From contig CANKYO010000003.1 in the NCBI GenBank assembly GCA_947488175.1, positions 124,001-188,000 of the forward strand: a stretch of 64,000 nt of DNA. The letters are read 5' to 3'. The stretch comes from an uncultured Paracoccaceae bacterium. GTDB taxonomy: Bacteria; Pseudomonadota; Alphaproteobacteria; Rhodobacterales; Rhodobacteraceae. This document shows positions 8,696 to 17,579 of this stretch, piece after piece; the first letter of the stretch is position 1, and each line of letters begins with the position of its first letter. Made by a program: the position numbers and the translations under genes. The notes under the pieces are model-generated. The model was not told where the DNA came from and searched no databases. It was given only the letters and a program-made list of their open reading frames with translations.

Positions 8696-10540
8696 ATGTT
8701 TCGTTGGTTCGAAGGTCTTGTCGATCCCTATACCAAGTATCAGGAGACCGACACGCCGCCCAAGCGGCTCTATCCGTTTCTGCGTATCTACGCGGAACCG
8801 TTCAAATGGGTATTGCTGGTCACCGCCATCGGGTCTGTGGTTATCGCAGGCGTGGAAATCTGGCTTTTGGGCTATGTCGGGCGGCTGGTGGACACGCTTT
8901 CGAGCGGTGCACCGGCAGAGGTTTGGGCGCGGCATGGCCTCGAATTCATCCTTGTGGCATTGTTCATCCTGACCGTGCGCCCGATCCTGCATATCGCGCA
9001 GGTCATGTTGCTGCACCAGACGATCCTGCCAAACTTCACGACACTCGTGCGCTGGCGGGCGCACCGCCACGTGCTGCGCCAGTCGGTCGGCTGGTTTGAG
9101 GATGATTTTGCGGGCCGGATCGCCAACCGGATCATGCAGACGCCATCGTCAGCGGGCGAGGTGGTGTTTCAGCTCTTCGATGCGCTGACCTATGCGGCGG
9201 CTTATGTCATCGCTGCCGCCATCCTGTTGGGCCAGGCCGACATTCGGCTGGTTATTCCGCTGCTTATGTGGCTGATCCCCTACCTCGTGCTGTTGCGCTG
9301 GGTCGTCAGACGCATCGGGCCTGCATCAGAGGCCGCATCAAATGCGCGCAGCAAGGTCACCGGCCGGATTGTGGACAGCTACACCAATATTCATTCGGTC
9401 AAGATGTTCGCCCATCACGACCGCGAAATCGCCTATGCCAAGGACGCGATGGAACAAAGCCGCCAGACCTTCCAGGCGGAAATGCGGCTTTACACGATCA
9501 TGGATGTGGGGCTCATGATCCTGAACGGTCTGTTGATCGTCGGCGTTGTCGGCTGGGCCATGTGGCTCTGGGGTCTGGGCACAGCGACAGTCGGCGTGGT
9601 TGCCGTGGCAACGACTCTGGCCTTGCGCCTGAACGCCATGTCCGGCTGGATCATGTGGGCGACCAGCAACTTCTTCCGGGAACTGGGGGTCGTGTCAGAA
9701 GGCATGCAAACCATCGCCCAGCCGATCAAGCTGCTCGACCAGACGGTCAAGCCGCTGGAGGTCACCCACGGCAAGGTCGAGATCACCAACCTGTCGCATC
9801 ACTACGGCAAAGAAGCGGGCGGTCTTGACCGGATCAACCTGACCATCGCACCGGGTGAAAAGATCGGGCTGGTCGGGCAATCCGGTGCAGGTAAATCGAC
9901 GCTGGTGAAGCTGCTGTTGCGCTTCTACGATGCGGAGAAAGGAACAATCTCTATCGACGGCCAAAGCATCATGGATGTGACGCAGGACAGCCTGCGCCGC
10001 AACATCGGCATGGTCCAGCAGGACAGCGCGCTGTTGCACCGGTCGGTGCGCGACAATATCGTCTATGGCAACCCGGACGCAACCGACGATGACATGATCG
10101 CGGCCGCGCAAAAGGCCGAGGCGCATGATTTTATCCTCGGGCTGGAAGACAGCGAAGGCAACAAAGGCTACGACGCCAAGGTCGGCGAACGGGGTGTGAA
10201 ACTGTCGGGCGGGCAACGCCAGCGGATCGCCCTTGCGCGAGTCATTCTGAAAGATGCCCCCATCCTGCTCTTGGATGAGGCAACCAGCGCCCTAGATAGT
10301 GAGGTCGAAGCCGCCATTCAGCGCACGCTTTACGGCATGATGGAGGGCAAGACGGTGATCGCCATCGCCCACCGCCTGTCTACCATCGCGCGCATGGACC
10401 GGATCATTGTCATGGATCAGGGCCGGATCATCGAAGATGGCACACATGACGCGCTGCTGGCGGAAAACGGACAATATGCACGGTTCTGGGCGCGGCAATC
10501 TGGCGGCTTTCTGGGGCAGGATACACAGGTAGCGGAATGA
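8696..10540 (+). CDS. ABC exporter half-transporter (permease plus ATPase), first of pair
   Basis: A 614-residue half-transporter with a six-helix membrane domain (about residues 35-320) and an ATPase domain (about 345-600). Walker A GQSGAGKST is near 393, the signature LSGGQRQR near 503, ILLLDEATSALDS near 523 and the switch AHRLST near 558. All catalytic residues are intact. The next gene is a clear paralogue that overlaps by four bases (ATGA), so the two likely form a heterodimeric exporter in the inner membrane. Substrate unknown: lipid, drug or peptide are all possible. Confidence 0.93.
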   Translation: MFRWFEGLVDPYTKYQETDTPPKRLYPFLRIYAEPFKWVLLVTAIGSVVIAGVEIWLLGYVGRLVDTLSSGAPAEVWARHGLEFILVALFILTVRPILHIAQVMLLHQTILPNFTTLVRWRAHRHVLRQSVGWFEDDFAGRIANRIMQTPSSAGEVVFQLFDALTYAAAYVIAAAILLGQADIRLVIPLLMWLIPYLVLLRWVVRRIGPASEAASNARSKVTGRIVDSYTNIHSVKMFAHHDREIAYAKDAMEQSRQTFQAEMRLYTIMDVGLMILNGLLIVGVVGWAMWLWGLGTATVGVVAVATTLALRLNAMSGWIMWATSNFFRELGVVSEGMQTIAQPIKLLDQTVKPLEVTHGKVEITNLSHHYGKEAGGLDRINLTIAPGEKIGLVGQSGAGKSTLVKLLLRFYDAEKGTISIDGQSIMDVTQDSLRRNIGMVQQDSALLHRSVRDNIVYGNPDATDDDMIAAAQKAEAHDFILGLEDSEGNKGYDAKVGERGVKLSGGQRQRIALARVILKDAPILLLDEATSALDSEVEAAIQRTLYGMMEGKTVIAIAHRLSTIARMDRIIVMDQGRIIEDGTHDALLAENGQYARFWARQSGGFLGQDTQVAE

Positions 10541-12369
10541 AACCGGAACGCTGGATCGACCCTTTTGAGCGGGCCGAAGGGCCACCGCCCCAGACGCTGA
10601 TCGCGTTTTTGGGCTGGTGCCTGCGTGGCAGCACGAAAGTTACCATTCTGGCCGGATTGGTCTCGGCGCTGGCCGGTACGCTTGAGGTGCTGACAGCGCT
10701 GATGCTGGGCTGGGTGATCGATGCGGCACTGACATCCGAAAGTGGCAGCTACTTCTCTGACAACATGATCCTGCTGCTTGGGGTCACGGTGTTCTTTGTG
10801 GTCCTGCGCCCGATCATCCTCGGCGTCTCGGGCGTCATGCAGGCCGTTGTCGTCGGCCCGTCGCTCAGCAACCTGATCCTGTCACGGCTGCATCGGCATT
10901 CGCTGGGTCAGTCCGTTACCTTCTTTGACGATGATTTTGCAGGTCGCATAGCGCAAAAACAGATGCAGGCGGCACGGGCAACAACAGACCTGATCGTGGA
11001 CATGATCCACACCGTCGCCTTCGCGCTCGCTTCTCTTGTCGGTTCGGTGATCCTGCTTCTGACTATCGATATGCGCACGGCGGCCCTGCTGGCGCTGTGG
11101 GTTGTGGCCTATATCTGGATGATCCGCTTTTTCATGCCTCGGATCCGTAAACGGTCCAAGGCGCGGGCGGCAACGCGCGCTATGGTCACCGGGCAGGTTG
11201 TCGACACGATAACCAATATCAAGACGGTCAAGCTGTTCGCCCATGACGATCACGAGGACCGGGCAGCCATCGACGCCATGGCGAACTACTGGGGTACTGC
11301 AGTCAACTATGGCTGGTTGTCTGCGTCTTTCCGGTTCTGGCTGATGGCGCTGGGCGGGCTGCTGCCCATCCTGCTGGTCGGTGCCACACTCTATTTCTGG
11401 ACAGCCGGTGCCGCGACTGCGGGTGATATTGCCGCGGCCGGGGCGATTGCCCTGCGCCTGTCGCAGATGACGGGTTGGGTCAGTTTCACGCTGATGGGCA
11501 TGTACGCCAATGTGGGTGAGATCGAGGACGCCATGCTCACGCTCAGCCCGCCGCACAAGCTGACCGATGCCGATGACGCGGATCAGCTAACGGCCCATAA
11601 AGGCGCGATTGATCTAAGCCATGTCAGTTTCAGCTACGGCGGCGGACCGGGCGGTTTGAATGATGTCAGCCTAATGGTGGCACCGGGCGAAAAACTGGGG
11701 CTGGTTGGCGCATCTGGTGCAGGGAAATCCACGCTCGTCGCGTTGCTGTTGCGGCTTTATGATACCGAAGAGGGCAGCGTGCTGATCGACGGGCAGGATG
11801 TGCGCGAGGTGACGCAGGAAAGTCTGCGCCGCCAGATCGCCATGGTCACGCAGGAAACGGCGATGTTCAATCGGTCCGCCCGTGACAATATCCGCTACGG
11901 GAAACCCGACGCCACGCAGGATGAGATTGAGGCGGCGGCCAGACAGGCCGAAGCGCATGATTTCATCCTCGACCTTCAGGATCACAAGGGGCGCACCGGC
12001 TATGACGCGCATCTGGGCGAGCGCGGTGTCAAACTATCCGGCGGCCAGCGCCAGCGCATTGCGATAGCGCGCGCCATCCTGAAAGACGCGCCTATCCTCG
12101 TGCTAGACGAAGCCACCAGCGCGCTTGACTCCGAGGTTGAGGCGTCGATCCAGCACGCGCTGGAAACCATCATGCACGGCAAGACCGTCATCGCAATCGC
12201 CCACCGTCTTTCGACCCTCGCCCAGATGGACCGGATCATCGTGCTTGACGCCGGGCGCGTGGTCGAGGAAGGGACTCACGCCGATCTGCTGGCCAAGGGC
12301 GGGCTTTACGCGCGCTACTGGAACCGGCAGTCGGGCGGGTTCATCAATGCGCAGGAAGCGGCGGAATAA
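10537..12369 (+). CDS. ABC exporter half-transporter (permease plus ATPase), second of pair
   Basis: A 610-residue paralogue of the preceding protein with the same layout: six membrane helices, Walker A GASGAGKST near residue 390, LSGGQRQR near 500, ILVLDEATSALDS and AHRLST. In many heterodimeric exporters one ATP site is degenerate; here both partners keep the catalytic Glu and His, so both sites look active. Matching tails (WARQSGGF and WNRQSGGF) support origin by tandem duplication. The RNA methyltransferase gene starts at the base after its stop. Confidence 0.93.
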   Translation: MKPERWIDPFERAEGPPPQTLIAFLGWCLRGSTKVTILAGLVSALAGTLEVLTALMLGWVIDAALTSESGSYFSDNMILLLGVTVFFVVLRPIILGVSGVMQAVVVGPSLSNLILSRLHRHSLGQSVTFFDDDFAGRIAQKQMQAARATTDLIVDMIHTVAFALASLVGSVILLLTIDMRTAALLALWVVAYIWMIRFFMPRIRKRSKARAATRAMVTGQVVDTITNIKTVKLFAHDDHEDRAAIDAMANYWGTAVNYGWLSASFRFWLMALGGLLPILLVGATLYFWTAGAATAGDIAAAGAIALRLSQMTGWVSFTLMGMYANVGEIEDAMLTLSPPHKLTDADDADQLTAHKGAIDLSHVSFSYGGGPGGLNDVSLMVAPGEKLGLVGASGAGKSTLVALLLRLYDTEEGSVLIDGQDVREVTQESLRRQIAMVTQETAMFNRSARDNIRYGKPDATQDEIEAAARQAEAHDFILDLQDHKGRTGYDAHLGERGVKLSGGQRQRIAIARAILKDAPILVLDEATSALDSEVEASIQHALETIMHGKTVIAIAHRLSTLAQMDRIIVLDAGRVVEEGTHADLLAKGGLYARYWNRQSGGFINAQEAAE

Positions 12370-13572
12370 ATGCTGACCATCGAAAGCCTGACACATCTCG
12401 GCCTTGGCCGGGCCTCTGACGGTCAGTCACTGCTGCCGCGTGTGCTACCGGGGGAAGAGGTCGACGTGGCACAGGACGGAAAGGTCCGGATCGTGACGCC
12501 CTCGACCGACCGTGTCGCCCCGCCTTGCCGACATTTCAAATCCTGCGGCGGCTGCGCGATGCAGCATGCCCACGACATGTTCGTGGCCGAATGGAAGCTG
12601 TCCATCGTGGCCAAAGCGTTAGAAGCGCGAGGGTTGCAGCCGCGCCTCCGGGATATCGTTACATCCCCGTGGCGTTCGCGCCGCCGCGCCAAATTCTCGG
12701 GGCGCCGCACAAAAAAGGGCGCACTGGTCGGGTTTCACGCCAAAGGCTCTGACACGCTGGTTGCCATCCCGGATTGTATGCTGATCACACCGGCATTGGT
12801 CGCCTGCCTGCCAGCGCTTGAGGCGCTGACCGTTATGGCGTGTTCACGCAAGGGCGAGATTGATCTGACGGTCACTGACACAATTAGCGGCCCCGATATT
12901 CTTGTTGAAACTGACAAAGATCTGACACCGCAGCTGCGGCTGGAACTGGCGGCCTATGCGCAGACCCACAATGTGGCCCGACTTGTCTGGAATGATGGAC
13001 CCGTTGTCACCCTGAGCGCCCCGGTTCAGAATTTTGCGGGCACGCAGGTCACACCGCCGCCCGGCGCGTTCCTGCAGGCGACCAAAGATGGGGAGCTGGC
13101 CCTGCTTGCCGCGGTGAACGACATCACCCAGGGTGCTGCACGCATCGTCGACTTGTTCGCCGGATGCGGAACCTTCGCGCTGCCCTTTGCAAAACGTGCC
13201 GAGGTTCACGCGGTGGAAGGCGAGGCCGAAATGCTGGCGGCACTGGATCGCGGCTGGCGCGCGGGCCGCAACCTGCGCCGTGTCACCACTGAGGCACGTG
13301 ATCTGTTCCGACGTCCGCTCGAACCGGATGAATTGCGTTCTTACGATGCTGCCGTCATCGACCCGCCCCGTGCGGGTGCCGAAGCGCAAATCGAAACGCT
13401 CGCATCATCGGACATCAAAACGGTCGCAATGGTGTCCTGTAACCCCGTGACATTCGCCCGGGACGCCAAGACGCTGGTTCATGCCGGGTTCACTATGCCC
13501 TGGGTGCAGGTGGTCGATCAGTTCCGTTGGTCACCGCATGTGGAAATTGTGGCACCATTCACACGGAAATGA
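12370..13572 (+). CDS. class I SAM-dependent RNA m5U methyltransferase (RlmD/TrmA family)
   Basis: A 400-residue protein with the three parts of this family: a short N-terminal region, an iron-sulfur site (Cys53, Cys59 and Cys62 in CRHFKSCGGC, with Cys near 136), and a Rossmann methyltransferase domain with LFAGCGTFALPFAK and DPPRAG. The nucleophile is the Cys of MVSCNPVTFARD near 357, which attacks the uracil. The cluster points to RlmD or RlmC-type enzymes that methylate 23S rRNA rather than TrmA; which position is modified is not decided here. It starts immediately after the ABC pair. Confidence 0.9.
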   Translation: MLTIESLTHLGLGRASDGQSLLPRVLPGEEVDVAQDGKVRIVTPSTDRVAPPCRHFKSCGGCAMQHAHDMFVAEWKLSIVAKALEARGLQPRLRDIVTSPWRSRRRAKFSGRRTKKGALVGFHAKGSDTLVAIPDCMLITPALVACLPALEALTVMACSRKGEIDLTVTDTISGPDILVETDKDLTPQLRLELAAYAQTHNVARLVWNDGPVVTLSAPVQNFAGTQVTPPPGAFLQATKDGELALLAAVNDITQGAARIVDLFAGCGTFALPFAKRAEVHAVEGEAEMLAALDRGWRAGRNLRRVTTEARDLFRRPLEPDELRSYDAAVIDPPRAGAEAQIETLASSDIKTVAMVSCNPVTFARDAKTLVHAGFTMPWVQVVDQFRWSPHVEIVAPFTRK

Positions 13573-13660
13573 GCGCTTGCCCCATGTTTTTCTACCGTTA
13601 ACCGTAAATTTGGTGTAGCACATCATAAACGGCGCAGACCGGTGAACGAGGCACAGTATT

Positions 13661-14149
13661 ATGATTTCAAGACGATCCATGATGGTGGGGGCCGCACTTG
13701 GCGTTGCGGGCTGCAGCGCGAAGGTGCCGCAGTATAAAGGCCCCGAAGTCACGCGCATTCAGGTATTCAAAGGCAAGCGGCACATGCAGCTGCTGCATAA
13801 CAACAATCTGTTGAAAGCCTATAACTTCCAGCTTGGATTTGCGCCCACCGGTCACAAGGTTCGCGAAGGGGACGGGCGCACACCCGAAGGCGCCTATCTG
13901 ATCGACCGGCGCAATCCCTACAGCCGGTTTCACCTGTCGCTTGGCATTTCATATCCAAACGCGAATGATATCGCCTATGCCCGTGCGAATGGGCTTGATC
14001 CGGGCGGCGACATCTTCATCCATGGTACGCCAAGCCGCGCCGTTGGCATCCCCGATTGGACATGGGGCTGCATCGCCGTTCAGAATAACGAAATGGATGA
14101 AATCTATGCGATGGTAAAAAACGGCACAAAGATTTTTATCTACGCCTAG
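13661..14149 (+). CDS. L,D-transpeptidase family lipoprotein (YkuD domain)
   Basis: A 162-residue protein with a YkuD domain, which makes 3-3 peptidoglycan crosslinks or attaches proteins to the wall. The catalytic pair is His121 in IFIHG and Cys137 in DWTWGCIAV. The DWT-GC form resembles the YafK branch rather than the usual S-H-G-C motif. The N terminus MISRRSMMVGAALGVAGC ends in a lipobox, so it is probably lipid-anchored at Cys18 in the periplasm. The stop overlaps the stop of the convergent CAP-domain gene by four bases. Confidence 0.9.
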   Translation: MISRRSMMVGAALGVAGCSAKVPQYKGPEVTRIQVFKGKRHMQLLHNNNLLKAYNFQLGFAPTGHKVREGDGRTPEGAYLIDRRNPYSRFHLSLGISYPNANDIAYARANGLDPGGDIFIHGTPSRAVGIPDWTWGCIAVQNNEMDEIYAMVKNGTKIFIYA

Positions 14150-14697
14150 AACGCTGCACTCGGGATGGGGCGGCTGACCGCAGGGTCGCTGCCCATGTTC
14201 AGTGTCCACCACAATTTGCCGGCGGGTTCCTGGAACCAGGCAAACCCCATCTGTCGCGCGTTGGGGTCCAGAATGACCGCTCGTGTGTCGGGTTGTTCCA
14301 TCCACGCCGCCAGTGTCGGCAACTCACCCTCATAGGATTCAGAAATGTTTTCGCCCAACAAGCGGCCAGGGAAGCCCACGCGCCGCGCCCGGTCCAGCGG
14401 GCTCGATCCGTCAGAACCAAAGAGCCACGGGCGGTTCTGGATCGACATATCGCGTGAATGCGTTGCGGCAGCCGCATTGAGCTGCGCGTTCAGTTCGACC
14501 GGCGCCAGGCTACGTGCCGTGCGCAGGGCGTTGACGCTATCCAGCATCCGGAACTGGATTTCAGCCTCCTGCCCCGGCCTGATCCGATAAATTGTGGGCA
14601 AGGGCAGGCCGTCCGGCCCGATCCGGCCTTCGGGTACTTGCGAACAGGCAGCTATGCCCGCTGCGGCCAGTCCCAGAATCAAATTGCGTCGGTACAT
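14146..14697 (-). CDS. CAP (SCP/PR1)-domain lipoprotein
   Basis: A 183-residue exported protein. MYRRNLILGLAAAGIAACS carries a lipobox with Cys18. The body looks like a CAP domain: LNAQLNAAAATHSRDM, then GENISES and a closing WWTLNMGS strand. Bacterial CAP proteins are secreted or wall-associated and mostly of unknown activity. The chosen ATG has AAGGTGA upstream. It lies between two L,D-transpeptidase genes, convergent with one and divergent from the other, which suggests a role at the cell envelope; this is inference from position. Confidence 0.8.
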   Translation of the reverse strand: MYRRNLILGLAAAGIAACSQVPEGRIGPDGLPLPTIYRIRPGQEAEIQFRMLDSVNALRTARSLAPVELNAQLNAAAATHSRDMSIQNRPWLFGSDGSSPLDRARRVGFPGRLLGENISESYEGELPTLAAWMEQPDTRAVILDPNARQMGFAWFQEPAGKLWWTLNMGSDPAVSRPIPSAAF

Positions 14698-14863
14698 CGT
14701 TGCTTCACCTTGATAAGTCATCGTTCCTTAGCGGGAATGGTGTGACAGTTCAAACCCGGTTGCACGGAACCTTCTTTGCCTGACGTTTGTGTGAATTGCG
14801 AATGGGGGCGGGACACTTTAGATTGCAGCTTTGAAAGAGTGTTTGCCCCGAACGGAGTAACTG

Positions 14864-15457
14864 ATGTCAAAAGACACGATGAATGGCCTGTCACGCCGTG
14901 GTTTTCTGGCGGCCACCGCTGCCACAATCGGGACGGGTGCAATGGCGCAGACTGCCAACACGACCGAAATCGAAAGCGACATAAGCGCGGGCGTCAAAAG
15001 GAACATCTCCAGTTTCCGGTCGCTGGACTGGCAGCCCTATTTCAGCAACCTGAACAACGGGGCCATTCTGGTCGATATCCAGTCGCGGGCGCTGCATTAC
15101 TGGTCCGAAGACCAGTCGATCTACAAGCTGTACCCGACCAGCGTCCCCCTGACCGAGGATCTGACCCGCAAAGGCCGGACGGAGATTACCCGCAAGGTCG
15201 AAGGCCCGAGCTGGGCACCCACACCGGCGATGAAGCTGCGCAACCCCGAATGGCCCGATTTCATCGGCCCAGGCCCGGATAATCCGCTGGGAACACACGC
15301 GCTTCACCTGTCATGGCAGTATTACCGGATTCACGGTACACATGACACACGCAAGATCGGTCGCCGGTCGTCGAATGGATGCATTGGGCTTTACAATGAA
15401 CAGATTGCAGAGCTTTACGGCTACTCCAAGGTCGGCACGCAGGTTCTGTTGATCTAA
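14864..15457 (+). CDS. L,D-transpeptidase with Tat signal
   Basis: A 197-residue periplasmic YkuD-type enzyme. The N terminus SRRGFLAATAATIGTGAMAQ is a twin-arginine signal with an AMA-Q cleavage site. The active site is the usual form, with His157 in YRIHGTHD and Cys173 in SSNGCIGLYN. It should crosslink peptidoglycan stem peptides. The start has GGAG upstream. It is not closely similar to the YafK-like enzyme 0.7 kb upstream, so the pair is not a recent duplication. An inverted repeat follows the stop. Confidence 0.93.
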   Translation: MSKDTMNGLSRRGFLAATAATIGTGAMAQTANTTEIESDISAGVKRNISSFRSLDWQPYFSNLNNGAILVDIQSRALHYWSEDQSIYKLYPTSVPLTEDLTRKGRTEITRKVEGPSWAPTPAMKLRNPEWPDFIGPGPDNPLGTHALHLSWQYYRIHGTHDTRKIGRRSSNGCIGLYNEQIAELYGYSKVGTQVLLI

Positions 15458-15486
15458 GCTTGGACTGAAACAAGCATTGATAATGG

Positions 15487-15510
15487 GCGCATCCGATGGA
15501 TGCGCTCTTT
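15487..15510 (+). terminator. hairpin after the L,D-transpeptidase gene
   Basis: A perfect 8-base stem (GCGCATCC with GGATGCGC) with a three-base loop, followed by TCTTT. It lies 29 bases after the stop codon and probably ends the transcript, though the T run is short. Confidence 0.6.
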
Positions 15511-15656
15511 CCCGTTCAAGGGTCTGTTGTCAAAGGGCTCGGTAGTGATGACATCTACCAGTCGACCACCACGCTGGGTGAGGCGATACGCTGACAGATT
15601 AGCGACCTGAAGGAACATACCGCAACCGCCGCTGCCAAGACTGTAGCCGTATTAGA

Positions 15657-17063
15657 TCAGTGGAGCAGCGTTTTCGCGATACTCGCAACACTCTGGGGGT
15701 CTTGCTGGACAATGACGATCGCCAGCAGGATAACCATCCAGCTGGCGCGGATCTTGTTCATGCGCCGCCAGAATTTGGACCGTAGGCCCGATGGCATGGA
15801 CAAGCGGCGACCTGATGGTGCGTCATCGGCTTCCAGATATTCATCCTCATCCAGATCATGGCTGATTTCGTCCGAACTACTTGGCGCAGGCGCCCGATCT
15901 CTGGCGGCCGGCGCTTTTTGATCAGTGGGTGGCAGCGTTTGTGAAGTTTCTTCATTGAACTCGCGCACCCAGTCCGGGATTGATACCACAGGTTCTGCCT
16001 TTGGGGGTTTTTGCGGCTCTGCTTTGCGCGGTTCGGATTTCAGCACGTATTCATTGGTTTCCGAAACAAGGCGGGTCAGTGTCTTGCTCAGGTCATTCTT
16101 CTGCGACAGGACCAGTGGCGAGGGCCGCTTCTTGTTAGGGTCCAGCATATCCATCCAGTCGCGGGCGGATTGCAGGCGTTCCTTGGGCAGAACGCGCATG
16201 GCCCGGTCGATGGCTTGCAGGAATTCCGGGGCGTAGTCGTCAAACCGGCCGTCCAGCGGTTCACACGGGTCTTCGCCGCCACCGGCAACCTCGGCCATAC
16301 GGGTCTGGCTGTTGGGTGGGACGGTGCCCGAGATCAGGTGATAAAATGTGGCTGCGAGTGCATAAAGATCACTGCTTGGGGTCTGCTTTCCGCCCGAGAA
16401 ATAGAACTCCTGCGGTGAATACCCATCCTTGACGATCAGCACAGCAGATAGCGCACGGGTTTCGCGGCTCGCCTCTTCGCGGGCGGCGCCAAAATCGATC
16501 AAGACAGGGTTGCCCCATTTGTCGATCAGGATGTTGTCAGGCGAAATGTCACGATGCAGCAGGTCTTGCTGGTGCACCACATCAACCGCATCCAGCAGCT
16601 TATGCAGCATGTTCCTGATCTGGTCAGGCGTCAGTGTCTGGCTGTCATTCTTGATAATGTCGAGGAGGTCCCGGCCTTCGATCAGATCAAGCGCCATGTA
16701 GGCCGTATCGTTATCCTCGAATACCCGGTGGACCCCGATGATATTGGGGTGGCGCAGCTTGGCTATGCTGCGCGCCTCGCGCATGAACATATCGACGATG
16801 GACCGGTATTTGTCATGGTTCGCGGTGGATCGCACGAGGACCGATTTTCCAGCCCGGTGACAGAACACTTCGGGAAAGCATTCCTTGATGACAACAGTGC
16901 GATCAAGAAAACTATCCTCGGCCAGATAGGTGATGCCGAAACCACCCTTGCCGATCTGCTTTTTGATTGTGAACTGGTCGCCCAGAAGCCGCGTTCCCTC
17001 GGGAAGCGCCTCACTCCGTTCTTCCGGAGGTCCTTCGAGCTCTGTGCTCTGTGCCGAAGTCAT
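15657..17063 (-). CDS. membrane-anchored serine/threonine protein kinase
   Basis: A 468-residue Hanks-type kinase. The glycine loop GKGGFG is at 38-43, the ATP-binding Lys60 in VVIKE, the catalytic HRDISPDN from 170, and DFG at 190-192. All key residues are present, so it should be active. A Pro/Glu-rich low-complexity linker follows the kinase domain, and one hydrophobic segment (WMVILLAIVIV, from residue 442) lies 27 residues from the end, putting the kinase in the cytoplasm with a tail anchor. I chose the ATG ahead of TSAQSTEL; an earlier one adds 16 residues. No phosphatase or FHA partner is adjacent. Substrate unknown. Confidence 0.93.
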   Translation of the reverse strand: MTSAQSTELEGPPEERSEALPEGTRLLGDQFTIKKQIGKGGFGITYLAEDSFLDRTVVIKECFPEVFCHRAGKSVLVRSTANHDKYRSIVDMFMREARSIAKLRHPNIIGVHRVFEDNDTAYMALDLIEGRDLLDIIKNDSQTLTPDQIRNMLHKLLDAVDVVHQQDLLHRDISPDNILIDKWGNPVLIDFGAAREEASRETRALSAVLIVKDGYSPQEFYFSGGKQTPSSDLYALAATFYHLISGTVPPNSQTRMAEVAGGGEDPCEPLDGRFDDYAPEFLQAIDRAMRVLPKERLQSARDWMDMLDPNKKRPSPLVLSQKNDLSKTLTRLVSETNEYVLKSEPRKAEPQKPPKAEPVVSIPDWVREFNEETSQTLPPTDQKAPAARDRAPAPSSSDEISHDLDEDEYLEADDAPSGRRLSMPSGLRSKFWRRMNKIRASWMVILLAIVIVQQDPQSVASIAKTLLH

Positions 17064-17447
17064 CTGCCACCATGTCCTGTGCCTGAAAAAAGCACGTCCC
17101 GTTCCAACCAAACGAGTCCTTCCTGCAGCGCAAATATGTTTGCTTTGCGGCCAACATGGGAAAAGTTATGGGTATTTGGCTGATCATTGCCGATGTGTTG
17201 CTGCCGCGCAAATCTTATTTGACATTGATTCTGTCAGCGGCATCAAGTCTGCCTTTCGTACAAAAAAGTCATTATATCATATTGGAGTCAATGGTTTACC
17301 CCATTTTGTAACCTAAGAGTCACCCCCGGTAGCCTGAAATCCAAAGCGCTTTGGATGCATGATCCTTTCAGCGAGCGTGGGGCCGCGTTTTGAATGAACG
17401 GTTTTCCGGGTCTCATCGCTCTTTTTGAAGTCATTAGGAGGGATGCA
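17064..17447. other. 384-base non-coding region between kinase and MerR operon
   Basis: This divergent, AT-rich region should hold the promoters of both the kinase (minus) and the small-protein/MerR operon (plus). A perfect TATAAT on the minus strand lies at 17276-17271, but the bases 17 upstream match a -35 box poorly. An 18-base palindrome lies at 17339-17356. I see no convincing gene here. Confidence 0.5.
17339..17356. promoter_or_regulatory. perfect 18-base palindrome, possible operator
   Basis: ATCCAAAGCGCTTTGGAT equals its own reverse complement over all 18 bases. It lies about 90 bases before the start of the small gene that precedes the MerR regulator gene. MerR dimers bind dyads of this size, so it is a candidate operator for autoregulation; that is inference. 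Confidence 0.45.
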
Positions 17448-17579
17448 ATGCGTAATACACAACACACCATGACCACTGCCCCAAAGGGCGCTGCCGTTTT
17501 CGAAGCAGTCGAGGAACTGGCGGCAATGCTGTTTGTGCGTCCTCGCCTGGACAACGTAAAGCGGGAGGTGGCCCAATGA
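17448..17579 (+). CDS. 43-residue protein translationally coupled to MerR regulator
   Basis: A short gene with one of the best ribosome binding sites in the window, AGGAGG six bases before the ATG. It encodes 43 residues (MRNTQHTMTTAPKG... ending VKREVAQ) with an amphipathic helix-like middle, FEAVEELAAMLF. Its stop overlaps the MerR start as ATGA, so the two are almost certainly co-translated. I recognise no family. It may be a small partner of the regulator or a leader that sets its translation level. Confidence 0.65.
   Translation: MRNTQHTMTTAPKGAAVFEAVEELAAMLFVRPRLDNVKREVAQ

Noticed and set aside
15511-15656. Possible gene remnant between the L,D-transpeptidase terminator and the kinase
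   Set aside because: Short open pieces on the plus strand show no recognisable protein and are interrupted by stops; too little to call a pseudogene.
17219-17247. TTGACA on the plus strand before the small-protein/MerR operon
   Set aside because: No acceptable -10 box occurs 16-18 bases downstream, so I do not call a promoter.
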